Assembly (NCBI GenBank): GCA_913045395.1
Contig: CAJWPV010000125.1
Location: 1 to 5,475, forward strand
DNA length: 5,475 nt
Direction of reading: 5' to 3'
Origin: an uncultured Verrucomicrobiota bacterium
Lineage (GTDB): Bacteria > Verrucomicrobiota > Verrucomicrobiia > Limisphaerales > UBA1096
Shown here: in pieces, positions 1 to 5,475 of the stretch
How positions within the stretch are numbered: the stretch's first letter is position 1
Layout of the letters: the number at the start of each line of letters is the position of its first letter
Notes under the pieces: model-generated
Told to the model about the DNA's origin: nothing
Seen by the model: the letters and a program-made list of their open reading frames with translations, nothing else
The model's database searches: none
Position numbers and translations under genes: made by a program

Positions 1-1449
1 CTGGTCGAGCGGCAGCCGGGGCTGATCGCGATCGACGAGGCGCACTGCATCAGCGAGTGGGGACATGACTTTCGCCCTGAGTACCGGCAGATCGCCGAGT
101 TGCGCGGGCGCTTTCCTGAGACGCCGTTGATGGCGCTGACCGCCACGGCGACCGAACGGGTTCGGGCGGACATCGTGTTGCAGTTGAACCTGCGCGAGCC
201 CAGGCGCTACGTCGCCAGTTTCAACCGGCCCAACCTCACGTACCGCGTCATCCCGCGCAACCAGCCGTCGCGGCAGGTGCTGGACGTGGCTAGGCGGCAC
301 AACGGCGAGAGCGGCATTGTTTACTGCGGCAGCCGCGCCGGCACCGAGCGCCTGGCCAATCGCCTGACCGATCAGGGGATCCAAGCGGTGCCGTACCACG
401 CCGGCCTGGATGCCGTGACGCGTGCGAAAAATCAGGAGGCGTTCATTCGCGACGAGGTACAGATCGTATGCGCGACGATCGCGTTCGGGATGGGCATCGA
501 CAAACCGGATGTGCGCTTCGTGATCCATTACGATTTGCCGAAGAACATCGAGGGTTACTATCAGGAAACGGGCAGGGCAGGGCGCGACGGGCTGCCGGCG
601 GATTGCGTGCTGCTGTTCAACGCCTCGGACGTAGCCAAGCAGATCGGGTTTATCGAGGAAAAAACAGACGAACACGAACGCACTGTTGCTCGGCAATTGC
701 TGCAGCAGATGGTGCATTTTGCCGAGACGAGTGACTGCCGACGCCGTTCGTTGCTGGACTATTTTAGCGAAGCTTTCACGGGTAAAAACTGCGGCGCCTG
801 CGACAACTGTCTCGAGCCGAAAGAGACATTCGACGGCACGGAGGGGGCGCAAAAGTTCCTCGCCTGCCTGTATCGGATTCGCGAGAAATCCGGTTTCGGT
901 TTTGGGTTGAACCATGTCGTGGAAGTCCTCACCGGCGCGGACACGGAGGCCATTCGTAAGTGGGGGCACGATCAGGTTTCCACCCATGGCATAGGCCATG
1001 AATTTGGCCGCGACGAGTGGAAGGCAATCGGTCGCGAGTTAATGCGGCTTGGCTACGCGCGGCTCACACCCGGCCGCATGAGCGTCGTGGAGTTGACGCA
1101 TGAAGGAAGCGATTGGCTGCGTAGTAAAGAGCCGCTGGAGTTGACGCGCCCCGTCGTGGCCAAGCCGAAGAGCAGAGAAAGGCGTCCACGCAGCGAGCGA
1201 GCCGGTGAGATCGAGTGCGACGAGATACTGTTCGCCCGGTTGCGCGAATTGCGCCATGAGTTGGCGGCCGGTCGAGGTGTCCCGGCATACATGGTTTTCG
1301 GTGATGTCGCCTTGCGCGAAATGGCAAGGGACTGCCCAGCGACGCCCGAGGCGTTCGGGCTCATCAGCGGCGTCGGCGACAAAAAGAAAGCCGAATATGG
1401 CAACCTCTTCATCAGTGAAATCGCCGCCTACCTTGAGGAAAAAGAGTAG
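1..1449 (+). CDS. recQ: ATP-dependent DNA helicase RecQ (5'-partial)
   Basis: This is a 3'-5' superfamily 2 DNA helicase that unwinds duplex DNA during recombination, repair and stalled-fork processing. The reading frame is open from base 1, so the gene starts outside the window; 482 residues and a TAG stop are present. Comparison with E. coli RecQ (about 610 aa, DEAH near residue 146) suggests that roughly 130 N-terminal residues, including the Walker A motif, are missing. Residues in the fragment: DEAH box 12-15, followed by the aromatic-rich loop SEWGHDFRP (18-26); motif III LTATAT (46-51); motif IV GIVYCGSR (105-112); motif V AFGMGIDKPDVR (about 161-172); motif VI QETGRAGRDG (188-197). 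The RecQ zinc site is complete, with Cys246, Cys264, Cys267 and Cys270. An RQC winged helix (about 283-375, containing STHGIG) and an HRDC domain (about 404-482) follow, joined by a basic Lys/Arg-rich linker. This is therefore a full-architecture RecQ and not a truncated paralogue. It converges with the sulfatase gene. Confidence 0.97.
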   Translation: MVERQPGLIAIDEAHCISEWGHDFRPEYRQIAELRGRFPETPLMALTATATERVRADIVLQLNLREPRRYVASFNRPNLTYRVIPRNQPSRQVLDVARRHNGESGIVYCGSRAGTERLANRLTDQGIQAVPYHAGLDAVTRAKNQEAFIRDEVQIVCATIAFGMGIDKPDVRFVIHYDLPKNIEGYYQETGRAGRDGLPADCVLLFNASDVAKQIGFIEEKTDEHERTVARQLLQQMVHFAETSDCRRRSLLDYFSEAFTGKNCGACDNCLEPKETFDGTEGAQKFLACLYRIREKSGFGFGLNHVVEVLTGADTEAIRKWGHDQVSTHGIGHEFGRDEWKAIGRELMRLGYARLTPGRMSVVELTHEGSDWLRSKEPLELTRPVVAKPKSRERRPRSERAGEIECDEILFARLRELRHELAAGRGVPAYMVFGDVALREMARDCPATPEAFGLISGVGDKKKAEYGNLFISEIAAYLEEKE

Positions 1450-1506
1450 TGGGGGCCAAACGCAGAGCACGGGAGGGCAGGTTTCATGTGCTTGCCAAGC
1501 GCTGGG

Positions 1507-3222
1507 TTATTTTTTTCTGTTGTTCCACGGCCACGGCTTGGCCAAGGCGGCAACAGCCCAGCTTTCCCATCGACTTGCCATTCGCGTGAGGCGCTCGGGT
1601 TGTTTTTCGGCGAGATTGTTCAGTTCCGTGCGGTCGGCCTTGATATCGTACAGTTCCCATGGGCCGGTCGCGCCCTTGGCGACGAGTTTCCATTTGCCGT
1701 CACGCATGGCCCGATTGCCCTCGTGCTCCCAGTAGATTGGTTTTTTGCGCCCGATTTTTTTTCCGTTGAACGCAGGGGCGAGGGAGGTGCCCTGCATCGG
1801 GACGATTTCTGTGCTGCCGATTTTTTTCGGGTAAGTCGCTTGGCCAAGATCAACGCAGGTGGCCATGAGGTCGATGAGGTGGCCGGGTTGGCTCTCGAGT
1901 TTGCCGTGGCGCTTGGCATTGATGCCGCTTGGCCAATGGGCGATCAGCGGCGAACTGATGCCGCCCTCGTGCACCCAATGTTTGTACTCGCGGAACGGTG
2001 TGTTGCTGGCGTTGGCCCAGGCCAGGCCGTAGCCGTGGTAGCTATCGGGACCGCCGGCCATTACCTCGGTACCTTGCCTGAGGACGCGACCGTCCCGTGT
2101 GCGCTTGGGTATCATGTCGGTTTGCAGTTCGCCCTTGGTCATCGGCTTGAGTTGCTCGGGGTCTTTGTCCTTGTATTGGATGCCCTGACGGCGACCCATG
2201 CCCTCGGCGCAGCCGCCGTTGTCGGCGAGAAACAGGATCAGTGTGTTGTCGTACTGGCCAGTTTCTTTGAGCGCGGTGACGACCTGGCCCATGCCCTGGT
2301 CGAGGCGATCGACCATTGCGGCGTAGGTTTCCATCAGGCGCAACTCCCAATCCTTGTTTTTGGCATCCGCCCACTTGGGCGCTTTGGGGTCGCGCGTCGT
2401 TAGTTTACACTGGGGATCAATCAGCCCCATCTTGAGTTGGCGCTCGTAGCGCGCGCGTCGCATGGCGTCCCAACCGGCGTCGTACTTGCCCTTGTACTTG
2501 GCGATGTCTTTTGGCAGCGCGTGCATTGGCCAGTGTGGCGCGGTGTAGGCGACGTAAATGAAAAACGGCTGGTCGCCCTTATGTTCGCGGATGTAGCGGG
2601 CGGCGTGGTCGCTGATGGCGTCGGTGTAATAATAGGTGCCCTTGGGCTGATAGCCCTCGTCGGTCAGCGGGGAGACCTGGGTGTTTTCACGAGTGAGCGA
2701 GTTGGGGTCAAAAAAACTACCGGCGCCGTGGATGGTGCCGTAAAAGCGATCGAACCCGCGTTGCCGAGGCCAGTTGTCCCTGGGGCCGCCGGGCTGGATC
2801 TTGGGGGTGACGTGCCACTTGCCGGCCATGTACGTCGAGTAGCCGGCAGTCTTCATCACCTCTGCGATGGTGCGGACGTTTTTGTTCAGATCACCCTTGT
2901 AGCCCGGCAGGTTGCGCGGGTTCATCATGTGGCCAACGCCGGCCTGGTGCGCGTAGGTGCCGGACAGCAAGGTGGCGCGGGTGGGGCAGCAGCGGCCGGT
3001 GTTGTAAAACTGGGTGAACCTCACGCCGCCCTCGGCGAGTGTGTTTAGATTGGGCGTATTGATCTCGCCGCCGTAGCAACCGATATCGCTCCAGCCCATG
3101 TCATCGGCCATGGCGATGATGATGTTGGGCCGCTTGGCGGCGAACGCAGTCGAGGCCAACACCAGGCCGAGAACCCCGGCCAGCCACCGGCGGACATAAG
3201 TGGATACAGTTTGCTTCATCAT
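1507..3222 (-). CDS. Secreted arylsulfatase-type sulfatase (formylglycine-dependent)
   Basis: This type I sulfatase should hydrolyse a sulfate ester after export. Its substrate (sulfated glycan or aryl sulfate) cannot be read from the sequence. I take the ATG at 3222, giving 571 aa; a second ATG follows directly at 3219. Either start puts a signal peptide at the N-terminus: RR at 11-12, hydrophobic core 13-24, and a likely cut after STAFA at residue 28. There is no lipobox cysteine. Active-site residues (numbered from 3222): metal ligands Asp40 and Asp41; formylglycine motif Cys78-Cys79-Pro-Thr-Arg82 (CxPxR, Cys78 being modified); GKWH with Lys135 and His137; APHWPMH with His230; ADNGG with Asp334 and Asn335; and KHWVHEGG with Lys414. 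All expected catalytic positions are present and the length is normal. The C-terminus has the usual sulfatase ending with a Trp-rich, basic tail. The frame stays open upstream to 3459, but that part overlaps the nuclease gene and lacks a signal peptide at its start. No formylglycine-generating enzyme is encoded in the window. Confidence 0.95.
   Translation of the reverse strand: MMKQTVSTYVRRWLAGVLGLVLASTAFAAKRPNIIIAMADDMGWSDIGCYGGEINTPNLNTLAEGGVRFTQFYNTGRCCPTRATLLSGTYAHQAGVGHMMNPRNLPGYKGDLNKNVRTIAEVMKTAGYSTYMAGKWHVTPKIQPGGPRDNWPRQRGFDRFYGTIHGAGSFFDPNSLTRENTQVSPLTDEGYQPKGTYYYTDAISDHAARYIREHKGDQPFFIYVAYTAPHWPMHALPKDIAKYKGKYDAGWDAMRRARYERQLKMGLIDPQCKLTTRDPKAPKWADAKNKDWELRLMETYAAMVDRLDQGMGQVVTALKETGQYDNTLILFLADNGGCAEGMGRRQGIQYKDKDPEQLKPMTKGELQTDMIPKRTRDGRVLRQGTEVMAGGPDSYHGYGLAWANASNTPFREYKHWVHEGGISSPLIAHWPSGINAKRHGKLESQPGHLIDLMATCVDLGQATYPKKIGSTEIVPMQGTSLAPAFNGKKIGRKKPIYWEHEGNRAMRDGKWKLVAKGATGPWELYDIKADRTELNNLAEKQPERLTRMASRWESWAVAALAKPWPWNNRKK
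1537..1546. repeat. Iterated palindrome CTTGGCCAAG, copy 1
   Basis: Exact copy of the 10-bp palindrome inside the 3' end of the sulfatase gene, where it is read as Leu-Ala-Lys. The flanking bases (G/G) do not extend the symmetry. Confidence 0.75.
1839..1848. repeat. Iterated palindrome CTTGGCCAAG, copy 2
   Basis: Exact copy inside the sulfatase gene, read in a different frame as Leu-Gly-Gln. The flanks are not symmetric. Confidence 0.75.
1928..1937. repeat. Iterated palindrome variant CTTGGCCAAT
   Basis: The 8-bp core TTGGCCAA is intact (1929-1936) with one outer base changed. It lies in the sulfatase gene in a third frame, where it covers the conserved His-Trp-Pro of the protein. Confidence 0.6.
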
Positions 3223-3230
3223 ATTGCTTG

Positions 3231-3243
3231 TTGGACGGTCCAA
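3231..3243. promoter_or_regulatory. Inverted repeat at the predicted sulfatase transcription start (possible operator)
   Basis: TTGGAC-G-GTCCAA is a perfect 6-bp inverted repeat around one central base. It directly abuts the candidate -10 box and spans the predicted transcription start. A repressor bound here would block initiation. It could also form a small hairpin or be chance. No regulator gene is visible nearby. Confidence 0.28.
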
Positions 3244-3272
3244 ATTGTACCGCAAGCACTCACTGCTGTCGA
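3244..3272 (-). promoter_or_regulatory. Candidate sigma70-type promoter for the sulfatase gene
   Basis: On the minus strand, TCGACA (3272-3267, one mismatch to the TTGACA -35) is followed after exactly 17 bases by TACAAT (3249-3244, one mismatch to the TATAAT -10). Transcription would begin near 3237, leaving a leader of about 15 bases before the ATG at 3222. It lies entirely in the 74-base gap between the nuclease and sulfatase genes. Assignment is by consensus only. The implied leader is short and has no clear Shine-Dalgarno sequence. Confidence 0.4.
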
Positions 3273-3296
3273 GCCGCGCTAGGCCAAGTTCGGCGG

Positions 3297-3839
3297 CTAC
3301 TCGGTGCTCCAGTCGATCTCGACGCTGAGCTGTTTGCCGAAGCGGTTGTTGTAAAACACGCAGCCATTTCCGGCACCAAACTCGTGGACCATCTTGGTGA
3401 TCTTCACGTCGTAGCAGCAGTACTCGGCGATCTCCATCAGTTTGCCCTGCTTGAACCATTTCAGCGCCTGCAGTCCGTCTGCGGTTTTCTCCGCGCCAAA
3501 CGTGGCGGAAGCGATCGAGTCGAGCTTGAGCCGGTGCGACAGGATTCCCTGCAGGTCCACCATCAGGTCGAGCGAGGGGAGTTGGCGCAGATCGAGCGTC
3601 GTATAGCCGTGCAGCACCTCATAGTCGAACCGAATGTGGTTGAAGCCGACGACAAGGTCGGCGCGTTGCAGTTCCTCTATCAGGTCGTTCACCTCCGACT
3701 CCGCATAGATCGAGTACCCGCCTTTGCCGGTGCTGTAAGTGACCCCGATGCTCATGCCCATCTTGTCGATATGACTCCAGCCGCCGACATCATCGGCGGA
3801 GCGCATGGTCTCGAGGTCGAAGTAAACGATGTTTCTCAC
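3297..3839 (-). CDS. RNase H-fold DEDDy 3'-5' exonuclease-like protein
   Basis: This 180-residue protein appears to consist of a single ribonuclease H-like exonuclease domain, most like the YprB/RNase_H_2 type (PF13482). It is predicted to be cytoplasmic. The motif pattern is complete: YFDLET gives Asp8 and Glu10 (Exo I); VVGFNHIRFD gives Asp72 (Exo II, with the typical GFN before it); EYCCYD gives Tyr140 and Asp144 (Exo III, Y-x3-D). These are the five DEDDy catalytic residues, so an active two-metal nuclease is plausible. The region between Exo II and Exo III contains the LPSLDLMVDL and LKLDSIA helices usual in such domains. The start is GTG; it is favoured because the first catalytic motif begins five residues later and no ATG lies in frame upstream before the TAA at 3939-3941. 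No Shine-Dalgarno sequence is evident, and a 14-bp palindrome sits 10-23 bases upstream of the start. The substrate (DNA or RNA) and partners are unknown, and no helicase or zinc-finger domain is attached. The family is inferred from motifs only. Confidence 0.8.
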   Translation of the reverse strand: MRNIVYFDLETMRSADDVGGWSHIDKMGMSIGVTYSTGKGGYSIYAESEVNDLIEELQRADLVVGFNHIRFDYEVLHGYTTLDLRQLPSLDLMVDLQGILSHRLKLDSIASATFGAEKTADGLQALKWFKQGKLMEIAEYCCYDVKITKMVHEFGAGNGCVFYNNRFGKQLSVEIDWSTE

Positions 3840-3848
3840 GGCAGCTAT

Positions 3849-3862
3849 CGCTTGGCCAAGCG
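3849..3862. repeat. Iterated palindrome, copy 3, extended to CGCTTGGCCAAGCG
   Basis: Exact 10-mer (3851-3860) within a perfect 14-bp palindrome. This is the only exact copy outside a coding region; it ends 10 bases before the GTG start of the nuclease gene and could affect its translation or expression. Confidence 0.78.
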
Positions 3863-3883
3863 TAACGCAACAGATGGGCGGTG

Positions 3884-3913
3884 AAAATGAAAACCAAGCG
3901 GGACCGCTGTCCC
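3884..3913 (-). terminator. Possible rho-independent terminator after the flippase gene
   Basis: On the minus strand, 33 bases after the flippase stop, GGGAC-agcg-GTCCC (3913-3900) can form a 5-bp stem with a 4-base loop. It is followed by GCTTGGTTTTCATTTT, a T-rich but interrupted tail. It would end the glycosyltransferase-flippase transcript and separate it from the nuclease gene. The stem is short and the T tract begins about 6 bases late, so the support is modest. Confidence 0.35.
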
Positions 3914-3945
3914 TCGATGCAGGCGTTGCTGAGGGCGTTTAGAGC

Positions 3946-5241
3946 CTACCGGCATTCCGGCGACGCGGCGTAGCGCCTGGCCAAGGCCGCTGCCGTGCCG
4001 AGAAACGCGAGGTTGAATCCACCCAGGGTGAGAATGATCGTCTGCTGCGACGGCGGCTCGGCGGTGCTCGCAAGCCAAGCCAATGTCAGCCCGTAGATGA
4101 CGGCGATCCCGACCAGCCACGGCACGGCGCGGTATCGTTCCCGGGCCATGAGTGCCGCCACGAAAACATTCCCCAACGCCAGCGGCAACATGCTCCAGAT
4201 GAAGTACGGGATTAGCGACGCGATCTCCGTAAGAATTTTTTTCTTTGCGGCCAAGGCGGAGAAACGGTCGGCGATGTCCGGTAGCACCCAGGCGGCGAGT
4301 GTGCATCCGATCCCGGTCAACACGCCGAGGATGGCTGTGCCGAGGAACGCCTGGCCAAGCACACCCGACTTTGCCCCGGCAGCTTCGCGCACAAGCTTGG
4401 GAAACATCACCGCAGCCAATGGCGCGGTAAATGCAACCAGTCCGCGCCCGATCATACCGGCCGCGCCGTAAGGGCCGGAGTCCACCTCAGGCAGGATGGC
4501 CCGCGCCGCGATCATGTCTGCGCTCAACATGAATAGTCCTGCGCCCATGCCCAGTGTGAGAGGTACTACTCGGGCAAGCCAAGCCTTGGCATCGAAGTTG
4601 CCTCGGCTTGCACCCGCCGGGCCAAGCCAGACTTGGCGGCCGTGCCAACCGGCGAGCAGACAAGCAGTGGTGAGGCCGATCAGCACGCCGGTCGTCGCCC
4701 CAGCCGCCTGTGCACCGAGCAGCGCAACGATGATGCCAACGGCAACAAAGCGTCCTACGCCGTTGACGATCGCCGCGCCGCCGAGCCACGCAAAATTCTG
4801 CCGCCCCTGCAGGATGCCCAGCAGCATCGGCAGCAAAAGCTGCGGCAGGCCCAGTAACAGGGTCACATAAAGCGCCACCGGGTTCGCGATCTTGAGCGAC
4901 TCGAGGATCGGCCCGCGAAACGTAGCCACAACGAGCGCGATCGCGACCCAAACGTACAGGCAAATGAGGAGCATTTTTTGGGTGGACTTGGCCAAGTCGT
5001 GTCGCTGTTGTAGCTCGGTAGCGGCAGCGGTTTGTTGCGCGAATACCGTTTGCAGGCCAAGCGCGGGAATCATCATGAGGTTGAGAATCTGCAACAACGT
5101 GACGAACAGGCCGTACTCCTCTGGGCTCATCCAGGCGCCGAAAATATGCACCGCAAACATCAGTAGGCCGCTGACGAAGGTGGCGATCACCATCCAGCTT
5201 CCCTGTCGGTAAAACGCGCGTTTGGAGTCGGCTTCGCTCAT
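3946..5241 (-). CDS. Polysaccharide / lipid-linked oligosaccharide flippase (Wzx/MVF-like)
   Basis: This 431-residue, strongly hydrophobic protein resembles the MOP-superfamily polysaccharide exporters, which flip lipid-linked sugar repeat units across the inner membrane. About 12 membrane segments can be marked at roughly residues 16-37, 44-67, 90-108, 122-144, 153-176, 180-198, 224-246, 260-284, 296-321, 340-365, 373-391 and 401-421. Family-like features are the N-terminal Ser/Lys/Arg stretch before TM1, SPEEYG after TM1 (39-44), and GILQGRQNF (142-150) at the end of TM4. The length fits the family (usually 400-500 aa). The ATG overlaps the TGA of the upstream glycosyltransferase gene (ATGA), there is no separate ribosome-binding site, and translational coupling is likely. 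With a glycosyltransferase as its partner, a role in O-antigen, capsule or exopolysaccharide assembly is inferred; the cargo is unknown. A MATE drug exporter is a less likely alternative. Confidence 0.85.
   Translation of the reverse strand: MSEADSKRAFYRQGSWMVIATFVSGLLMFAVHIFGAWMSPEEYGLFVTLLQILNLMMIPALGLQTVFAQQTAAATELQQRHDLAKSTQKMLLICLYVWVAIALVVATFRGPILESLKIANPVALYVTLLLGLPQLLLPMLLGILQGRQNFAWLGGAAIVNGVGRFVAVGIIVALLGAQAAGATTGVLIGLTTACLLAGWHGRQVWLGPAGASRGNFDAKAWLARVVPLTLGMGAGLFMLSADMIAARAILPEVDSGPYGAAGMIGRGLVAFTAPLAAVMFPKLVREAAGAKSGVLGQAFLGTAILGVLTGIGCTLAAWVLPDIADRFSALAAKKKILTEIASLIPYFIWSMLPLALGNVFVAALMARERYRAVPWLVGIAVIYGLTLAWLASTAEPPSQQTIILTLGGFNLAFLGTAAALARRYAASPECR
4985..4998. repeat. Iterated palindrome, copy 4, extended to GACTTGGCCAAGTC
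   Basis: Exact 10-mer (4987-4996) inside the flippase gene, read as Leu83-Ala-Lys85. The outer bases differ from copies 3 and 5 but remain complementary, giving a 14-bp perfect palindrome. Confidence 0.78.
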
Positions 5242-5475
5242 GAGACAACGGCTTCGAGTTGGTCAACGGCTCGGGCGCAGATTACCGGCCAATCGAGTTC
5301 AGCGGCGACGCGCTTGGCCAAGCGCTCCGACTCGGTCCGCGGCGGCGGGTTATCGAGTACGCCGAGAACGTCCCCGGCAAACTGCTCGCCGTCGAACGCC
5401 GAAAAACGCACCGACGGCTCGTCGCCGAAAAACGCCTTCACACCGGCCAGCGGTGTGATCACGACCGGTAGGCCA
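5238..5475 (-). CDS. Glycosyltransferase, GT4-like (C-terminal fragment)
   Basis: Only the last 78 residues and the TGA stop are in the window; the gene begins beyond the right edge. The fragment opens with GLPVVITPLAGVKAF. This matches the G-x-P-V-V-x-T-x-x-x-G segment near the end of the nucleotide-sugar-binding domain of GT-B glycosyltransferases (Glycos_transf_1, GT4), which normally follows the E-x7-E motif. The remainder (a loop with a short acidic strand, then a helix containing SERLAKRVAAELDW and a closing helix) has the shape of the usual C-terminal helices, where a Trp after the penultimate helix is common. These enzymes transfer a sugar from a nucleotide donor at the cytoplasmic side of the membrane. 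The stop overlaps the flippase start by 4 bases, so the two are very probably co-transcribed in a surface-polysaccharide cluster. Donor and acceptor cannot be predicted from this piece. The family call rests on one motif plus context. Confidence 0.72.
   Translation of the reverse strand, partial: GLPVVITPLAGVKAFFGDEPSVRFSAFDGEQFAGDVLGVLDNPPPRTESERLAKRVAAELDWPVICARAVDQLEAVVS
5310..5325. repeat. Iterated palindrome, copy 5, extended to GCGCTTGGCCAAGCGC
   Basis: Exact 10-mer (5313-5322) inside the glycosyltransferase gene, read as Leu-Ala-Lys. The symmetry extends to 16 bp, the longest in the window. Confidence 0.78.

Noticed and set aside
1490..1516. A bidirectional terminator between recQ and the sulfatase gene (GCTTGCCAAGC followed by a T run on the plus strand)
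   Set aside because: The stem is only 4 bp around 3 bases, the T run begins 9 bases later, and that run is explained by the Lys codons of the sulfatase tail. The element looks more like a one-base-deleted relative of the CTTGGCCAAG word.
1486..2403. A 305-codon open frame on the plus strand opposite the sulfatase gene
   Set aside because: It is antisense to a clearly real sulfatase with all catalytic residues. Its translation shows no recognisable domain and is biased to the residues that arise from reading a GC-rich gene backwards.
2437..3048. A 203-codon plus-strand open frame, also opposite the sulfatase gene
   Set aside because: It is another antisense shadow with Val/Ala/Gly-rich low-complexity composition and no motif.
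3223..3459. An upstream in-frame extension of the sulfatase to a start at 3459
   Set aside because: It would overlap the nuclease gene by over 160 bases and place about 80 Arg-rich residues before an obvious signal peptide. The ATG at 3222 or 3219 is the sensible start.
4070..4585. Direct repeat GCAAGCCAAGCC at 4070-4081 and 4574-4585
   Set aside because: It is an exact 12-base match inside the flippase gene, but with only two copies and no duplicated flanks. It is related to the GCCAAG half-word already described, so it is not listed as a separate mobile or structural repeat.
1..5475. A defence or other new multi-gene system formed by recQ, the DEDDy nuclease and their neighbours
   Set aside because: RecQ has the ordinary full housekeeping architecture and faces the opposite direction. 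The nuclease is not in an operon with it, and the other genes are surface-polysaccharide and sulfatase genes. No integrase, transposase, tRNA-flanking site or CRISPR repeat was seen.

Overview
The window looks like chromosomal DNA of a moderately GC-rich bacterium (about 60% GC by eye), fully gene-packed, with no RNA gene, CRISPR array, transposase or phage gene. The secreted formylglycine-type sulfatase, the small stand-alone DEDDy nuclease, and the absence of clear Shine-Dalgarno sequences before the genes whose starts are visible point toward the Planctomycetota/Verrucomicrobiota (PVC) group. This placement is an inference, not something the sequence proves.

Layout. Positions 1-1449 (+) hold the C-terminal four-fifths of a RecQ DNA helicase; its start lies off the left edge. 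It converges, across 57 bases, on a minus-strand block that fills the rest of the window. Read in the direction of transcription (right to left), that block is: the tail of a GT4-like glycosyltransferase (5475-5238, start off the right edge); a 12-TM polysaccharide flippase (5241-3946) overlapping it by 4 bases (ATGA); a gap of about 106 bases with a possible terminator; a 180-residue RNase H-fold DEDDy exonuclease-like protein (3839-3297, GTG start); a 74-base gap with a good sigma70-like promoter; and an exported arylsulfatase-type sulfatase (3222-1507).

How the genes fit together. The glycosyltransferase and flippase are evidently translationally coupled and probably belong to a cell-surface polysaccharide cluster continuing to the right. 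The sulfatase probably desulfates a glycan or other sulfate ester in the periplasm or outside the cell and appears to have its own promoter. RecQ and the small nuclease are nucleic-acid enzymes, but nothing here shows that they work together. I see no defence island or other new multi-gene system.

The most unusual signal is not a gene. A short perfect palindrome, CTTGGCCAAG, occurs five times exactly in about 3.8 kb (0.005 copies would be expected by chance in the window), plus a sixth copy with one end base changed and many half-site variants. Copies lie in three different genes and one intergenic gap and are translated in three different frames (Leu-Ala-Lys, Leu-Gly-Gln, His-Trp-Pro). The constraint is therefore on the DNA word and not on a peptide. 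It behaves like a highly iterated palindrome comparable in kind to cyanobacterial HIP1.
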